Part shown: positions 37,123 to 47,020 of the stretch, piece after piece
Numbering within the stretch: the stretch's first letter is position 1
Layout: every line of letters starts with the position of its first letter
Made by a program: the position numbers and the translations under genes
The notes under the pieces: generated by a model
Told to the model about the DNA's origin: nothing
The model's database searches: none
The model's input: the letters and a program-made list of their open reading frames with translations, nothing else
Assembly: GCA_041392805.1 (NCBI GenBank)
Contig: JAWKLJ010000002.1
Coordinates: 1,627,001 to 1,691,000 of the forward strand
Length of the DNA: 64,000 bases
Direction: 5' to 3'
DNA from: Saprospiraceae bacterium
GTDB taxonomy: Bacteria; Bacteroidota; Bacteroidia; Chitinophagales; Saprospiraceae

Positions 37123-37710
37123 TTAACTTTTTAGGAATAGTTCTTTTGTTCCAGCATCCCCTTTGGCCAAATCTTTTAAACTATTCATGCATTTGTATTT
37201 TTTGTTGCGCACTGCCTGTTCACTAGCATAACCCAGCGTTATTGCAATTTGACTCATTTTCTTTTTTTCAAAAAAGGAAGCCACCAATATTTTACGGCAT
37301 TCTTCTCCCAGCCGTTCGATTATGCTCATTAAAATAGCCGATTCCTCTGCCTTATACAATAAGGTCAATTGGGTATCTTTCAAAGGGATGAATTCATGGG
37401 TTTCATTCAAGGGCGTTTCCCGGTCGGCAACAGCCAACCTTTTTAGCCACAAATTTCGACTGACCGAGTAGAGGTAAGTATGAATACTACATTTTAGTTC
37501 AAAATCCTCATTTTTTATTTGTTTATAAAATATAATTATGGCATCTTGGAAAACATCTTTGGCATCATCCTCTGACCCTTGATTGTTTTTAATGAAGCGT
37601 TTGATGGAATGATAATACGTTTTGTACAAGATTTTTAAGGCAACATTCGTTTCGTTTTCATGAGGTGAATGTAATTTTTCAAGCAGTTCTTTATCCTGCA
37701 TCTGCTTCAT
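37123..37710 (-). CDS. ECF-type RNA polymerase sigma factor
   Basis: A 195-residue sigma-70 family factor. Region 2 (about 25-95) includes the SEDDAKDVFQDAIIIFYKQ segment typical of region 2.2/2.3. Region 4 (about 130-185) includes a helix-turn-helix in KMSQIAITLGYASEQAVRNKKYKC. Length is normal for ECF factors. It is followed 4 bp later by the TPR anti-sigma gene and is divergent from the TPR-CHAT gene, so the 135-bp intergenic region 37711-37845 may carry a promoter it controls. Confidence 0.9.
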   Translation of the reverse strand: MKQMQDKELLEKLHSPHENETNVALKILYKTYYHSIKRFIKNNQGSEDDAKDVFQDAIIIFYKQIKNEDFELKCSIHTYLYSVSRNLWLKRLAVADRETPLNETHEFIPLKDTQLTLLYKAEESAILMSIIERLGEECRKILVASFFEKKKMSQIAITLGYASEQAVRNKKYKCMNSLKDLAKGDAGTKELFLKS

Positions 37711-37845
37711 TTGCTTTCGTTCTTAGTTCGTTCTACAGTGAAACCATAAACAAGGTGGAAATAATTTTTGAGTACCGGGAAAATTAAACTTTTTTTCTGG
37801 GTATGGCAAATTTTTTGAAAATGTCAACGTATTCAAAACATAACA

Positions 37846-40794
37846 ATGAATAGGGTTTGCACTATGCTGACAGTACATAAAAATGGTTTTTTATACTTGT
37901 GGCTCGTTTTTTTTTCCTCCTGCTTAGTTGCGCAGTCCCAGGATTCCATAAAAGCGATGGCCCTTTTTGAGCTGGCCAAGGAGGAGCAATATTCAAATGT
38001 AGATAGCAGTTTTTATCATTTTGAGGCAGCTGCCGAATTATTTAAGCGCGCCCAACTAACGGAGTATTATTTGAAGGCACGCAATAATGCCTCTCAACTT
38101 TCTTACCACAGTGGTGATGTAGATAAAGCCCATGAGATCGCCTTGCAATTGGAAAAAGAAGGAAAAGCTTTTTTGGGAGATACCAGCCGCCTCTATGCTG
38201 CCTTTTTGCAATCCCTGAGTAATACTTATTTTGGGAAAGGGGATTTACCAATGGCTATCAAACTTACTAAGCAAAGTATTGATATTTTAGAATCCAAAAC
38301 TGATTTAAGTTTAGATTTCACTTTATACCTGTCTTACAATCACCAAGGTCTAGCCATGTATTACGACTATAACAATGATGGTGACCTGGCTATTGAACAC
38401 ATCAACAAGGGGCTACTACAAATTAAAGATCAACTAGGAGAAGACAACTTGTATACGCAGCTTGAAACGGCTATTGCTTATACTAACATTGCCAGCTTCT
38501 ATTTAAAAAAAGAGGAAAACAAAAAGGCTGAAAGCTACCTAATGCGTAGCCTCCGGCTTTTTGATGGCGTTTTGAAAGGTAAAGAAGAGGAACTCGTGGA
38601 TTTAAACAGCCGAAGGGGAGTCCTTTATATACGCTTATCAGAATTTTACCTCGATAGCAAACCGGATAGCGCAATGTATTGGGCACAACAGGCATTGAAA
38701 GTGAAACAGGGAGAATTGCTTCAACAACCCCTTGCTTTTAACCAACTGGGGCGAACTTACGATGCGCTAGGAATGATCCCCGAAGCTCGAAATGCATTTA
38801 AAAAAGGAATTGGGCTTTTGGATAGTATTTTTGACTATGCTAAGGCTTATGTTTATCATCCGACCCAGTTACTTTATTTAGCTGAGTTGGAATTTAAAGC
38901 CAAAAATTACGATACCTCACTGGCCCTTTTTCATGAAATTATCAACTATGTGTCTACCGGTGCCAATATAGCATCCCCTCAGGATAACCCCCGAATTGAG
39001 GATATTCTTAGTTATGGTTACGACTTCGTTTATCAAGCTGTGGAAAAAAAAGCGAAAATATTTTATCAGAAGGGTCTCCAAAATAAAGATAAAAAGCAGT
39101 TCTTGTTTGCCCTGGACAACTATGATCATGTGATTGCTTTAGCCCGAGAAATCAGGCACATGAGGTGGAGCGAAGGGGCCAAGCAGTATGGTGCCAAGCG
39201 CGACTTGTTTTTGTATGAAGGGGCTATACAAACGGCATTGGCGCTTTATCAGCAAACCAATGAATCTAAATTCCTGGATCGGGCATTCTATTTTGCGGAA
39301 CAAAGCAAAGATGCCTTGCTTTTGGAATCAATTAACGAAACCACCGCAAAGAACTATGGTGAAATTCCGGATAGTTTGCTAGCCAAAGAGAACGCATTGC
39401 GACTGGAAAAGGCATATTTAGTAAAGGCCATTGCAGAGGAGAAAAACAAAAAAACGGATGCCAAGCTGGATCGAATAAAGCAGTGGGAAGATAAATTGTT
39501 TACTGTAAGAAAAGCTTATTTTGAACTGATAGATTTATTTGAAAAACAATATCCCCGCTATTATGATTTGAAATATCAAACACATATCGCCTCTGTGGCG
39601 GATGTGCAAAAATCCATACTCGATGACCAAACCATTGTTTTAGAGTATTTTGTTGGAGAAGCGCATGTTTACCTGTTTCGCATCGGTAAGGCCGAAACAA
39701 AGTATTATGTTTTTGAAAAACCAGCTTCTTTTGAAGAAGATATCAATGCGTTTTTGGCATTTTTCAGGAAACCAGATGCTCATTCAAGTAGCCTAAGCTC
39801 TTTTGGCCAGAAGGCAAATGAATGGTACAATTGGTGTTTAGCACCTGCATTGGTGGATGCCCCCTCTGGCATCAATAGAATCATGATTATTCCAGATGAT
39901 TTGTTGAGTTACCTTCCTATGGAAGCACTACTAACGCAATGGCCTGCCGATGCAACCAAAGCCTACCCTTTGGCAGAATGGCCCTATTTATTTAAGGATT
40001 ATGTGATTAATTACAACTATTCTGCTTCTATTCTACTCCGAAGCCTTCGTCAGCGTGGCAAAAGAAATAAAAGATCCTTTCTGGGAATGGCGCCATCATT
40101 TCAGTCCCCCATTGCTGCTGCCAACCGGACTTGTTCAGCCGATGAATTGTATTCGCTCCAATGCAGTCAGGGAGAGGTAACCGAAATAGGGGCGCTTTTT
40201 GCAAGTGATACGTATTTGGGGCTTGCTGCCAACCGAGCTGATTTTTTAAAGGAAGCCACCCATTACCGTATGATCCATTTGGCCACCCACTCCTGCATTG
40301 ATGCTGAAAATCCTATGTTGGACAAGATTTTTTTTACAGATGACTATCTCACCAATTATGAGTTGTATGGTTTAAATCTCAATGCTGAATTGGCCGTGCT
40401 GAGTGCCTGTAACACGGGTTCAGGAAAATTATTAAAAGGAGAAGGGGTGATGAGTCTTTCCAAAGGTTTTATCCATGCAGGTGTTCCCAGTACTGTAACC
40501 AGCTTATGGTCGGTGGATGATTGTGCTACGTCTAGTATTATGATCCATTTTTATAAGTACTTGAAAAAAGGATGGGCCAAGGATATGGCGCTCAGACAGG
40601 CAAAGTTGGACTTTCTTTCTTCGGCAGACAAAATTTATCAACATCCCTACTTCTGGGCAGCCTTCGTGCAAGTGGGCGATTACAAGCCAATATCAAAAAA
40701 CAGTTTTTTTTCCTTACCTATCTTATTGGCAGGGCTTTCCCTTATCTTATTGTTGGCAGGATGGAATAGACGAAGACGTAAAATACTTACATAA
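37846..40794 (+). CDS. TPR-CHAT protein, predicted periplasmic caspase-like protease
   Basis: A 982-residue protein. A signal peptide is best formed from ATG 37864 (LTVHKNGFLYLWLVFF to LVAQ). About a dozen TPR-like repeats follow (about 30-500), then a linker and a CHAT peptidase domain (about 620-945). The caspase-type dyad is intact: His815 in HLATHSC and Cys855 in LSACNTG. GEGVMSLSKGFIHAGVPSTVTSLW is also typical of CHAT. A C-terminal membrane helix (about 955-975) is followed by RRRRK, so the protein is probably anchored with its enzyme domain in the periplasm. It is divergent from an ECF sigma / TPR anti-sigma pair. The substrate is unknown; the anti-sigma TPR domain is one candidate partner. 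Confidence 0.9.
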   Translation: MNRVCTMLTVHKNGFLYLWLVFFSSCLVAQSQDSIKAMALFELAKEEQYSNVDSSFYHFEAAAELFKRAQLTEYYLKARNNASQLSYHSGDVDKAHEIALQLEKEGKAFLGDTSRLYAAFLQSLSNTYFGKGDLPMAIKLTKQSIDILESKTDLSLDFTLYLSYNHQGLAMYYDYNNDGDLAIEHINKGLLQIKDQLGEDNLYTQLETAIAYTNIASFYLKKEENKKAESYLMRSLRLFDGVLKGKEEELVDLNSRRGVLYIRLSEFYLDSKPDSAMYWAQQALKVKQGELLQQPLAFNQLGRTYDALGMIPEARNAFKKGIGLLDSIFDYAKAYVYHPTQLLYLAELEFKAKNYDTSLALFHEIINYVSTGANIASPQDNPRIEDILSYGYDFVYQAVEKKAKIFYQKGLQNKDKKQFLFALDNYDHVIALAREIRHMRWSEGAKQYGAKRDLFLYEGAIQTALALYQQTNESKFLDRAFYFAEQSKDALLLESINETTAKNYGEIPDSLLAKENALRLEKAYLVKAIAEEKNKKTDAKLDRIKQWEDKLFTVRKAYFELIDLFEKQYPRYYDLKYQTHIASVADVQKSILDDQTIVLEYFVGEAHVYLFRIGKAETKYYVFEKPASFEEDINAFLAFFRKPDAHSSSLSSFGQKANEWYNWCLAPALVDAPSGINRIMIIPDDLLSYLPMEALLTQWPADATKAYPLAEWPYLFKDYVINYNYSASILLRSLRQRGKRNKRSFLGMAPSFQSPIAAANRTCSADELYSLQCSQGEVTEIGALFASDTYLGLAANRADFLKEATHYRMIHLATHSCIDAENPMLDKIFFTDDYLTNYELYGLNLNAELAVLSACNTGSGKLLKGEGVMSLSKGFIHAGVPSTVTSLWSVDDCATSSIMIHFYKYLKKGWAKDMALRQAKLDFLSSADKIYQHPYFWAAFVQVGDYKPISKNSFFSLPILLAGLSLILLLAGWNRRRRKILT

Positions 40795-40798
40795 AACC

Positions 40799-42076
40799 TC
40801 ATTCTTCATTTCCCATTACCGGCACCCTTGCTACGACAACCTCCTTTTGGGTAAAATAAGCCACCATTCCAAGTGAAAAAAGAAAATAAGCAGCCATTAC
40901 AAAAGTTAAAGCCACCGAAAATTGCTCCAAACCAAACCATCCACCTTGCCACCATAAGATGCTTAGCCCCATTCCCGCTTTTATCACTTCTACCCACATG
41001 GCATATTTGGATTTATCCATTAAGGTTGTAAAACTAAAAATACACAGCATCAGGAAACCACCATATAAAAGGATTTGGGTGAAAGGAATGTCTGCGATAT
41101 GATTAGTCAAATAAAACATCAGGGTAATGGTGACGGTTAATTGAAACCAGGACCAGGCCAATAGACTCGGGGATAACCGGGTCTCGTACTTTTCAAAATG
41201 ATAAACATCCTCTACTGCCGTGACCGGATATTTCTCAAGCAGGTCCTTCGGCCGCCAACCAGTAGGCATAAACCAAATCCGGATTTTATCCCACCAACTT
41301 TGGGTACGCCAGGCATCCAGCAATAGCTGCCAGGCATGTTGCCAATTGATAATGATCGGATTCCAGGTGCTTACTGGTCGCTTGACGCCATATACTGCCG
41401 GGACTCCTTTTAACTCTTCTTGAAAAGTGCCAAATAGTCGATCCCAAATAATGAAAATCTGACCATAGTTTTTATCCAGGTACTCTTGATTCATAGCGTG
41501 ATGAACCCGATGATGAGAAGGCGTCACCAGGAAGTATTCCAAGAACCCCATTTTGCCAATCAAACGCGTATGGTACCAAAATTGGGCAAACAAATGCAAG
41601 GGAGCGATTATCGCAATCACCTGAACCGGAACACCAAGCAAAGCTGCCGGAATCAAAAGAATATTGAAAAAGGAAAAGATAGTGGAAATAGACTGCCGCA
41701 AGGCGCAGGCCAAATTAAATTCCTCGCTGCTGTGGTGGATAATATGTCGATTCCACAAGAAATTGATTTCGTGGTTCCACCGATGCATCCAATACCCCGC
41801 AAAGTCCAAGGCTATAAACCCAATCACATAGATTAACCAGGTAGCTTTTATTTCAACTATCGCTAGGTGCTTTACAAAAAAGGAATAACTGACAATGATC
41901 ACTGTCAACCCCAGTACATCCTTTACCGTATTAGTAATGCCAGAGCTAAGACTAGAAATCGTATCTGCTCCTCGGTTGACCTGAATACCCCTTTGCCAGG
42001 CGACAATCGCTTCTATGATGATAAGTAGAACAAAAAAGGGAATGGCATAGTTGAGAACTTGTGCGTAGGCTTCCAT
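40799..42076 (-). CDS. sterol desaturase / fatty acid hydroxylase family membrane protein
   Basis: A 425-residue integral membrane diiron enzyme. The histidine clusters are complete: HRWNH (98-102), HIIHH (111-115) and HHRVHH (188-193), with WYHT before the third. At least four helices surround them, and a further C-terminal set of helices (about 310-410) extends the protein beyond the usual 260-300 residues. Family members insert oxygen into C-H bonds of lipids such as sterols, carotenoids or alkylglycerols; the substrate is not predictable. It is convergent with the TPR-CHAT gene, with only 4 bp between the stops. Confidence 0.88.
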   Translation of the reverse strand: MEAYAQVLNYAIPFFVLLIIIEAIVAWQRGIQVNRGADTISSLSSGITNTVKDVLGLTVIIVSYSFFVKHLAIVEIKATWLIYVIGFIALDFAGYWMHRWNHEINFLWNRHIIHHSSEEFNLACALRQSISTIFSFFNILLIPAALLGVPVQVIAIIAPLHLFAQFWYHTRLIGKMGFLEYFLVTPSHHRVHHAMNQEYLDKNYGQIFIIWDRLFGTFQEELKGVPAVYGVKRPVSTWNPIIINWQHAWQLLLDAWRTQSWWDKIRIWFMPTGWRPKDLLEKYPVTAVEDVYHFEKYETRLSPSLLAWSWFQLTVTITLMFYLTNHIADIPFTQILLYGGFLMLCIFSFTTLMDKSKYAMWVEVIKAGMGLSILWWQGGWFGLEQFSVALTFVMAAYFLFSLGMVAYFTQKEVVVARVPVMGNEE

Positions 42077-42142
42077 TGTTGCGAATTTTCGCTAAAGTTA
42101 AGAAAAAGCAGAGACATTAAAGCCTATTTGGAGCGAATTCCT

Positions 42143-44374
42143 TTAAAGCGTCAACCAATAATTCACCTTCAAAACCAAGGCCCTGCTTTTTGGAGCAAAT
42201 AATTCAATGCCGTAGTTATCTGTATATACCAGGAAAACATCAGACATAGGTTTAAACCGCCATTGAAAACGACTATTTATATTAAAATTATCGCCCTGGG
42301 TATTCCATTGCAAAAAGGTGGTCCAGAATAAGTTTCTTGAAAATCCGACTTCAATCCGGGGACCAATTAAAACAATTTGCGCATCGCCGTAAGGATCAGG
42401 AAATTGCAGGTCATTGTAATTAAAATTCACCCCAAAGTTGCCCCAGGGTTGCTGCCGGTATTTCAGACTAAGGGAAATAGCGCTTCGGGTCCCATTGTAA
42501 AATTCGCCATAGCTTCCCCCGATTTCATAATTTAATTTTTTCCTGCCATCCGACCTGAAACTCACTTCCAGGCTATTAAATTGATACATCTTGGCTGGCA
42601 AGGGCACATCCTCTGTGAAAGAGTAAGGGAATAGCAAATCGAGAACGGTGTTGCTCCATTCGAACGATAACTCACTTCGGCCATTATAGGTCATTCGGTA
42701 AGCAATGCTGGTGGCACTTTCGTTGAAAGATAAATCATTGTTGAGGTAGAGTTGATTCATCAGACTGATGGTAGAATAAAGGAGCTTACCTGTTTTTTTC
42801 GGAAACAGGTTAAAATCTGCCGATATGGTTTGTCCCGTATACCCAATGCGAATAGTGGTATCCCTGACCGCATCATAATTGTCCACGCGCTGTAAAAAAC
42901 CCATATCCTGGTAATAATTGTCGCCTTGGGTAGAGGCACTATAAAGCGCCACCAATTTTTTGGTTGTATAACGAATTCCCCATTTATAGAACTGATCTTT
43001 TCCGTGAACCGCTGGTTTAAAAGATTGCCCATAGCCAACCCAGCTTCGTATTTTTCCATCTTTTGAAAAGTAGGTGAATTCTCCGCCAGCATTGCGGCTA
43101 AAGTCTTGGTACATAATGTCGCTACCATCCATACTTTGTCGGTTTAGAAAATAGCCTTTAAAGTTGGAGCGCTGAAAGATTTGGCGATGTAGTGCAAAAG
43201 CTGTAAAATTTTGATCCGATTGGAGTTCATTGGCTTTGGACTGAATATTCATCAAACCCATTCGCCAGTTTTTATCCAAATTGCCACTCAAGCGAAGACC
43301 ATATAATATGGGAATGGCATTTCCATCCTCATCTAAGCCGATCCTCCTGGAGAAAAAAGGGCGGGAAGTGCCTCTGCCAAAATCTTCGAAAATATCTGAA
43401 TTTTCTAGGAAAAAGGTTCGTTTTTCGGGCAATCTGATGCTAAATCGGGTGACATTGGTGACTTGCTCATCTATTTCTACTTGCGAAAAATCGGGATTCA
43501 CGGTTAAGTCCAGGTTCAGGGAGGAGGTCACCGCCACCTTGGCATCAAAACCAACACTTGTTTTAAATTTGCCAGTCTCTTTTTCTTCGAAATTTTGATT
43601 ATGCGAACTATTTACATAGGGAATAACAGCGATATTACCAGCTTGTTTCAAGGGCGGAGTATCCCATAATAAGCTACCCGTATAACCTAAATCGATGGAC
43701 CGAAACTGCAAAGGAACCTTCGACCAGGTATGATAGCTATTGTCCTTCATGTCACTTCGGATAAAATTGACACCCCAGGTATCTTTATTTTCTTCGTACC
43801 GCAAGGTCTTAAATGGAATGGCCATTTCAGCTGTCCAGCTATCCTTATAAGACTGCACTTCACCATACCATTTGTTGTCCCAATTTTCATTCATACCCCT
43901 AGGTGGGCCACCCCGATTGCCTGTATAGCCGGTAATTAAGGTTTCCATTTGCACCCCTGCAGGATTGATACCAAAGACAAAACCATTCGTTCGTTGGTTG
44001 ACTGGGTCCAAAACGATGGCAAAGCCATCTCCTTGCCAAAAATCAAGGTCGCGCTTCAGGGTTTGGATTATATAATTGGGATCACCGTAACATTTTACAC
44101 CTACGTACAGGAAGTTGTCGTCATAGGTCATGCTCACTTCCGTTTTTCGCTCCGCCTTCTTGTCATCTACCGGAAAGCTCATCCAAAAATCAGACACCAT
44201 TTCCGACTGTTTCCAGATAGCCTCGTCCAGAACGCCATCTATCTTAATTTGTTCAGAAGATTTAGCAATATGGATTTGAAAGTCTTCCGCTCCACCGGAG
44301 GAGCCAAATGCAGGAAGGCTTACCCACCAAAGGAATAGGAGGCTTAAAATAAGAGAAGCTTGATGCTGGTTCAT
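42143..44374 (-). CDS. DUF5916 outer membrane protein with CBM9-like N-terminal domain
   Basis: A 743-residue secreted protein with a signal peptide (1-25). The CBM9-like carbohydrate-binding domain (about 32-225) begins IAKSSEQIKIDGVLDEAIWKQSE and contains DDNFLYVGVKCYGDP. The DUF5916 region (about 235-743) includes RLPEKRTFFLENSDIFEDFG and many amphipathic beta-strands ending in an aromatic residue-rich strand, consistent with an outer-membrane barrel. This architecture is common in Bacteroidota. Its role is unknown; binding or transport of a glycan or peptide is possible. No obvious operon partner; the response regulator gene begins upstream after a 119-bp gap. Confidence 0.85.
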   Translation of the reverse strand: MNQHQASLILSLLFLWWVSLPAFGSSGGAEDFQIHIAKSSEQIKIDGVLDEAIWKQSEMVSDFWMSFPVDDKKAERKTEVSMTYDDNFLYVGVKCYGDPNYIIQTLKRDLDFWQGDGFAIVLDPVNQRTNGFVFGINPAGVQMETLITGYTGNRGGPPRGMNENWDNKWYGEVQSYKDSWTAEMAIPFKTLRYEENKDTWGVNFIRSDMKDNSYHTWSKVPLQFRSIDLGYTGSLLWDTPPLKQAGNIAVIPYVNSSHNQNFEEKETGKFKTSVGFDAKVAVTSSLNLDLTVNPDFSQVEIDEQVTNVTRFSIRLPEKRTFFLENSDIFEDFGRGTSRPFFSRRIGLDEDGNAIPILYGLRLSGNLDKNWRMGLMNIQSKANELQSDQNFTAFALHRQIFQRSNFKGYFLNRQSMDGSDIMYQDFSRNAGGEFTYFSKDGKIRSWVGYGQSFKPAVHGKDQFYKWGIRYTTKKLVALYSASTQGDNYYQDMGFLQRVDNYDAVRDTTIRIGYTGQTISADFNLFPKKTGKLLYSTISLMNQLYLNNDLSFNESATSIAYRMTYNGRSELSFEWSNTVLDLLFPYSFTEDVPLPAKMYQFNSLEVSFRSDGRKKLNYEIGGSYGEFYNGTRSAISLSLKYRQQPWGNFGVNFNYNDLQFPDPYGDAQIVLIGPRIEVGFSRNLFWTTFLQWNTQGDNFNINSRFQWRFKPMSDVFLVYTDNYGIELFAPKSRALVLKVNYWLTL

Positions 44375-44493
44375 TTCACATTAGTTCAAAATCTCAAAGA
44401 TAGGAATCGATAGGGTAGTATTTACACTATGTATGAATTAAAATGCGTCTACGGAAACCATTTGCCTAAGAATCGTAACTGATTTGAAGTTAT

Positions 44494-45192
44494 CTACTCT
44501 TCTACATTCAAGATGAAGCCTACTTTAAAAACATTTTCAATACTAATATTGGGGTCAGGCAGTAGTAATTTTCTGATCCTGCAAATGAAGACATCAAAGC
44601 TACGCCCCAAAAAATAATCATGTTTGCCATAGATGAGTTTCACGGCCTCTTCCCTTCGCAAAATCTGATTTTTGTGCAAGCAAAGCAATTGGAGAATTTC
44701 CGTCTCTTTTTCGGTGATTCTTTGAGTTTCCCCTTGGAAACTAAGCTCTTGCCGTTTGGCGTCAAAAAAGAATTGGCCTATTTGAAACTGGTGAGGCTGT
44801 TCTATAACTTGATGGGCGCCCAGTCGACGTAGAATGACCTTAATTTTACACATTAACTCCTCTTCATCAAAGGGTTTGCTGATGTAATCCTCCGCACCTA
44901 AGCGGTAACCTTTGATTCTATCCTCCTTCAATAGCCGTGCAGTCAAAAATAGAAAGGGCGTATGTTTGTCAGCCGTTTGCATATGTTTGGCAAGGCTAAA
45001 GCCATCCATGCCTGGCATCATAACATCTAAAATGCAGAGGTCAAATGCCTGCCGTTTAAACTGCGCTAAACCCGAAAGTGCCTCTCGACACCATTTCACC
45101 GCATATCCTTCGGATTCCAAGTATTCCATGAGTAAAAAGCCGAGATTTAGATCGTCCTCTACCACCAATAACCTAGCTTGTTTTTGCATCAT
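44494..45192 (-). CDS. OmpR-family response regulator
   Basis: A 232-residue two-component regulator. The receiver domain (about 6-120) has the acidic pocket Glu12-Asp13-Asp14, phospho-acceptor Asp56 in LCILDVMMPGMDG, the conserved Thr in FLTAR and Lys in SKPFDEEEL. The C-terminal winged helix (about 135-230) is of OmpR/PhoB type (ITEKETEILQLLCLHKNQIL). The gene overlaps the end of the upstream kinase gene by 20 bp, so the pair is translationally linked. Targets are unknown; the Cys-rich secreted protein divergent from the kinase is a candidate. Confidence 0.93.
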   Translation of the reverse strand: MMQKQARLLVVEDDLNLGFLLMEYLESEGYAVKWCREALSGLAQFKRQAFDLCILDVMMPGMDGFSLAKHMQTADKHTPFLFLTARLLKEDRIKGYRLGAEDYISKPFDEEELMCKIKVILRRLGAHQVIEQPHQFQIGQFFFDAKRQELSFQGETQRITEKETEILQLLCLHKNQILRREEAVKLIYGKHDYFLGRSFDVFICRIRKLLLPDPNISIENVFKVGFILNVEE

Positions 45193-46426
45193 TTATTGTT
45201 TGAGTATAAGGAAAAAATAAATCAAATCTGGTGCCTGCTCCCAAAGTGCTTGTGATATTGATCGTGCCGCGATGCAGGTCGATGATTTTTTTGACATAAG
45301 CTAATCCCAGGCCAAAACCTTTATGATTAAGCAGGGCAGAAGCATTACCCTGTTTGAATTTCCCGAAAACCTGCTTTTGTTGCGCTGGACTAATACCCTG
45401 TCCATTGTCCTGGAAATGAATTAAAATACCTGTGTCATGTTTACTAGCCGTGATATCGATAATGGGTTGTTCGGTGCTATATTTTAAAGCATTATCAATG
45501 AGGTTTTGAAAGGCATTAGTGAGGTGGAAATGGTCTCCTTTAAGCAAAGGCAAAGCAGCGGGAATATGGAGCGATACTTTTGCCGATACCGCTTGAATGC
45601 GAAGTTTCATTTTTTCTACCACTGCTTTGAAAAGCTCTTCTAGTTGGAGAACCTCGTATTTTAGCTGGTAATCTCCTTGTTCCAACCTGGCCAGGTGAAG
45701 TACTTGTTCCAGCTGTTCCATCAATTGCCCGCTTTCCTGCTGAATAATTTTAACATATTGATCACCTTGTCCGGCAAAAGTGTTTTTGGCCAATAGTCTA
45801 CTCGCTAACTTGATATTGGTTAATGGCGTTCGGAATTCATGGGTCATATGATTGAAAAAATCCTTGTTGTTTTGACTCATTTTTTTTTGTCGAATCAAAT
45901 AATAAGAGGAGAGCAAAAAGATCAAACCAATGAAAATAATAATAGCCAAGGAAGAGAAGGCCATGAATCCCAGTTTTTCCAATATAAATGCTTCCTTGTT
46001 GGTGAAATCAATATTCAGATAATGGGTATCGCTTTCCAGTAGAGGCAACAGAGAGCAACTGTAATTGGAAGGAGTATCTCCTGCCATATCAACCACACTT
46101 ATTTCAAAAGGCATATCCAATTTGTAAAAAGCCAGGGCTTCATTAAGGGCTGCATCTCCTTCCTTCGTCTTAAAGATGGATTCGAGGATAAGTTGGCAGC
46201 TTTGTTCAGGGCTAGACATCGAACAAGCACTATTCAGATTAAAAGAACCTTCACTACCTGCTATTTTTTCTACCGCATTACACAAAGCCATATTGACGCG
46301 GTTGTTGAACTGTTCTTCCAATAAGTTAGAGGAATGCCTAATCCATTGCACCTGAAATAAAACGAGTGCGATGATGCCTAAAATGGAGGCCGCAAGAATG
46401 AGGTAGGTAGCGTTTATTTTTTTCAT
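45173..46426 (-). CDS. sensor histidine kinase
   Basis: A 417-residue membrane histidine kinase. Two helices (about 7-27 and 152-177) frame a periplasmic sensor of about 120 residues with four cysteines (49, 68, 77, 124). No HAMP domain is seen. The dimerisation box NHMTHEFRTPL gives phospho-acceptor His196. The ATPase domain has the N box LIDNALKYS, G1 DNGQGIS and G2 GFGLGLAYV. It phosphorylates the OmpR-type regulator whose gene overlaps its 3' end. The signal is unknown; the cysteines could reflect disulfide structure or redox/metal sensing. Confidence 0.93.
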   Translation of the reverse strand: MKKINATYLILAASILGIIALVLFQVQWIRHSSNLLEEQFNNRVNMALCNAVEKIAGSEGSFNLNSACSMSSPEQSCQLILESIFKTKEGDAALNEALAFYKLDMPFEISVVDMAGDTPSNYSCSLLPLLESDTHYLNIDFTNKEAFILEKLGFMAFSSLAIIIFIGLIFLLSSYYLIRQKKMSQNNKDFFNHMTHEFRTPLTNIKLASRLLAKNTFAGQGDQYVKIIQQESGQLMEQLEQVLHLARLEQGDYQLKYEVLQLEELFKAVVEKMKLRIQAVSAKVSLHIPAALPLLKGDHFHLTNAFQNLIDNALKYSTEQPIIDITASKHDTGILIHFQDNGQGISPAQQKQVFGKFKQGNASALLNHKGFGLGLAYVKKIIDLHRGTINITSTLGAGTRFDLFFPYTQTINDAKTS

Positions 46427-46539
46427 GTTGATTGATTTCTATGCAAAGAAACAGTATTTGGTCTACGCTGCCGCTACGTTTAACAGCTCTTTAACAACTG
46501 GCTAACAGCTAAAAAACAGGCGGCAAAAAGCTTTACCGA

Positions 46540-46547
46540 TAACTTTG
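46540..46547 (+). promoter_or_regulatory. possible -7 promoter element
   Basis: TAACTTTG matches the Bacteroidota -7 consensus TAnnTTTG and lies 72 bp upstream of the Cys-rich gene. No clear -33 TTTG element is visible at the right spacing, so support is weak. Confidence 0.3.
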
Positions 46548-46618
46548 CCTAAGGGAATTTGAACCGGACGATCAATTACTCCCGAGTTAATATTTAATTA
46601 TTCATAAATCATTTTAAC

Positions 46619-47020
46619 ATGAAGCCATTCATTTTTTTTGTTACTTTAATCCTGTGTACTTTTACGTTGGGCATCACGGCTCAAACTGCGGGGGGATGCC
46701 AAACTTCCAACGCTAAAGCAGCAGCCTGTAAGCCATCTTCTGTAGAGGCTGCAAAGATTTCTACTTTGGCAAGTACAAATGTATCGACTAATCCAGTTTG
46801 TACACCAGGCGATCCGCAATGCCAACCATGTCCTCCTGGTTGCTGTTCCTTATTGTGTTCTGCTGCTGCTTTAGCGGTAAAGGCTGTCACTTCAGTAGCT
46901 ATCCCGGTGGCCGGTTCCGTGAATTCATCCAACTGTACTCCGGTAAAGTGTGAGCCAGCAGAATGCAAAGGAACCACAAAGGTTTCGGCAGAAAAAACCA
47001 AAGCTGTTTCGAGTCTTTAA
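46619..47020 (+). CDS. small Cys-rich secreted protein
   Basis: A 133-residue protein with a signal peptide (1-21, ending GITAQ) and a mature part of about 112 residues with eleven cysteines. They cluster in DPQCQPCPPGCCSLLC and later in TPVKCEPAECKG. The rest is rich in Ala, Ser, Thr and Val. No family recognised. It is divergent from the histidine kinase gene, whose sensor domain also contains several cysteines. Metal binding (copper, zinc) or a disulfide-stabilised structure are possible; neither can be shown from sequence alone. Confidence 0.75.
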   Translation: MKPFIFFVTLILCTFTLGITAQTAGGCQTSNAKAAACKPSSVEAAKISTLASTNVSTNPVCTPGDPQCQPCPPGCCSLLCSAAALAVKAVTSVAIPVAGSVNSSNCTPVKCEPAECKGTTKVSAEKTKAVSSL

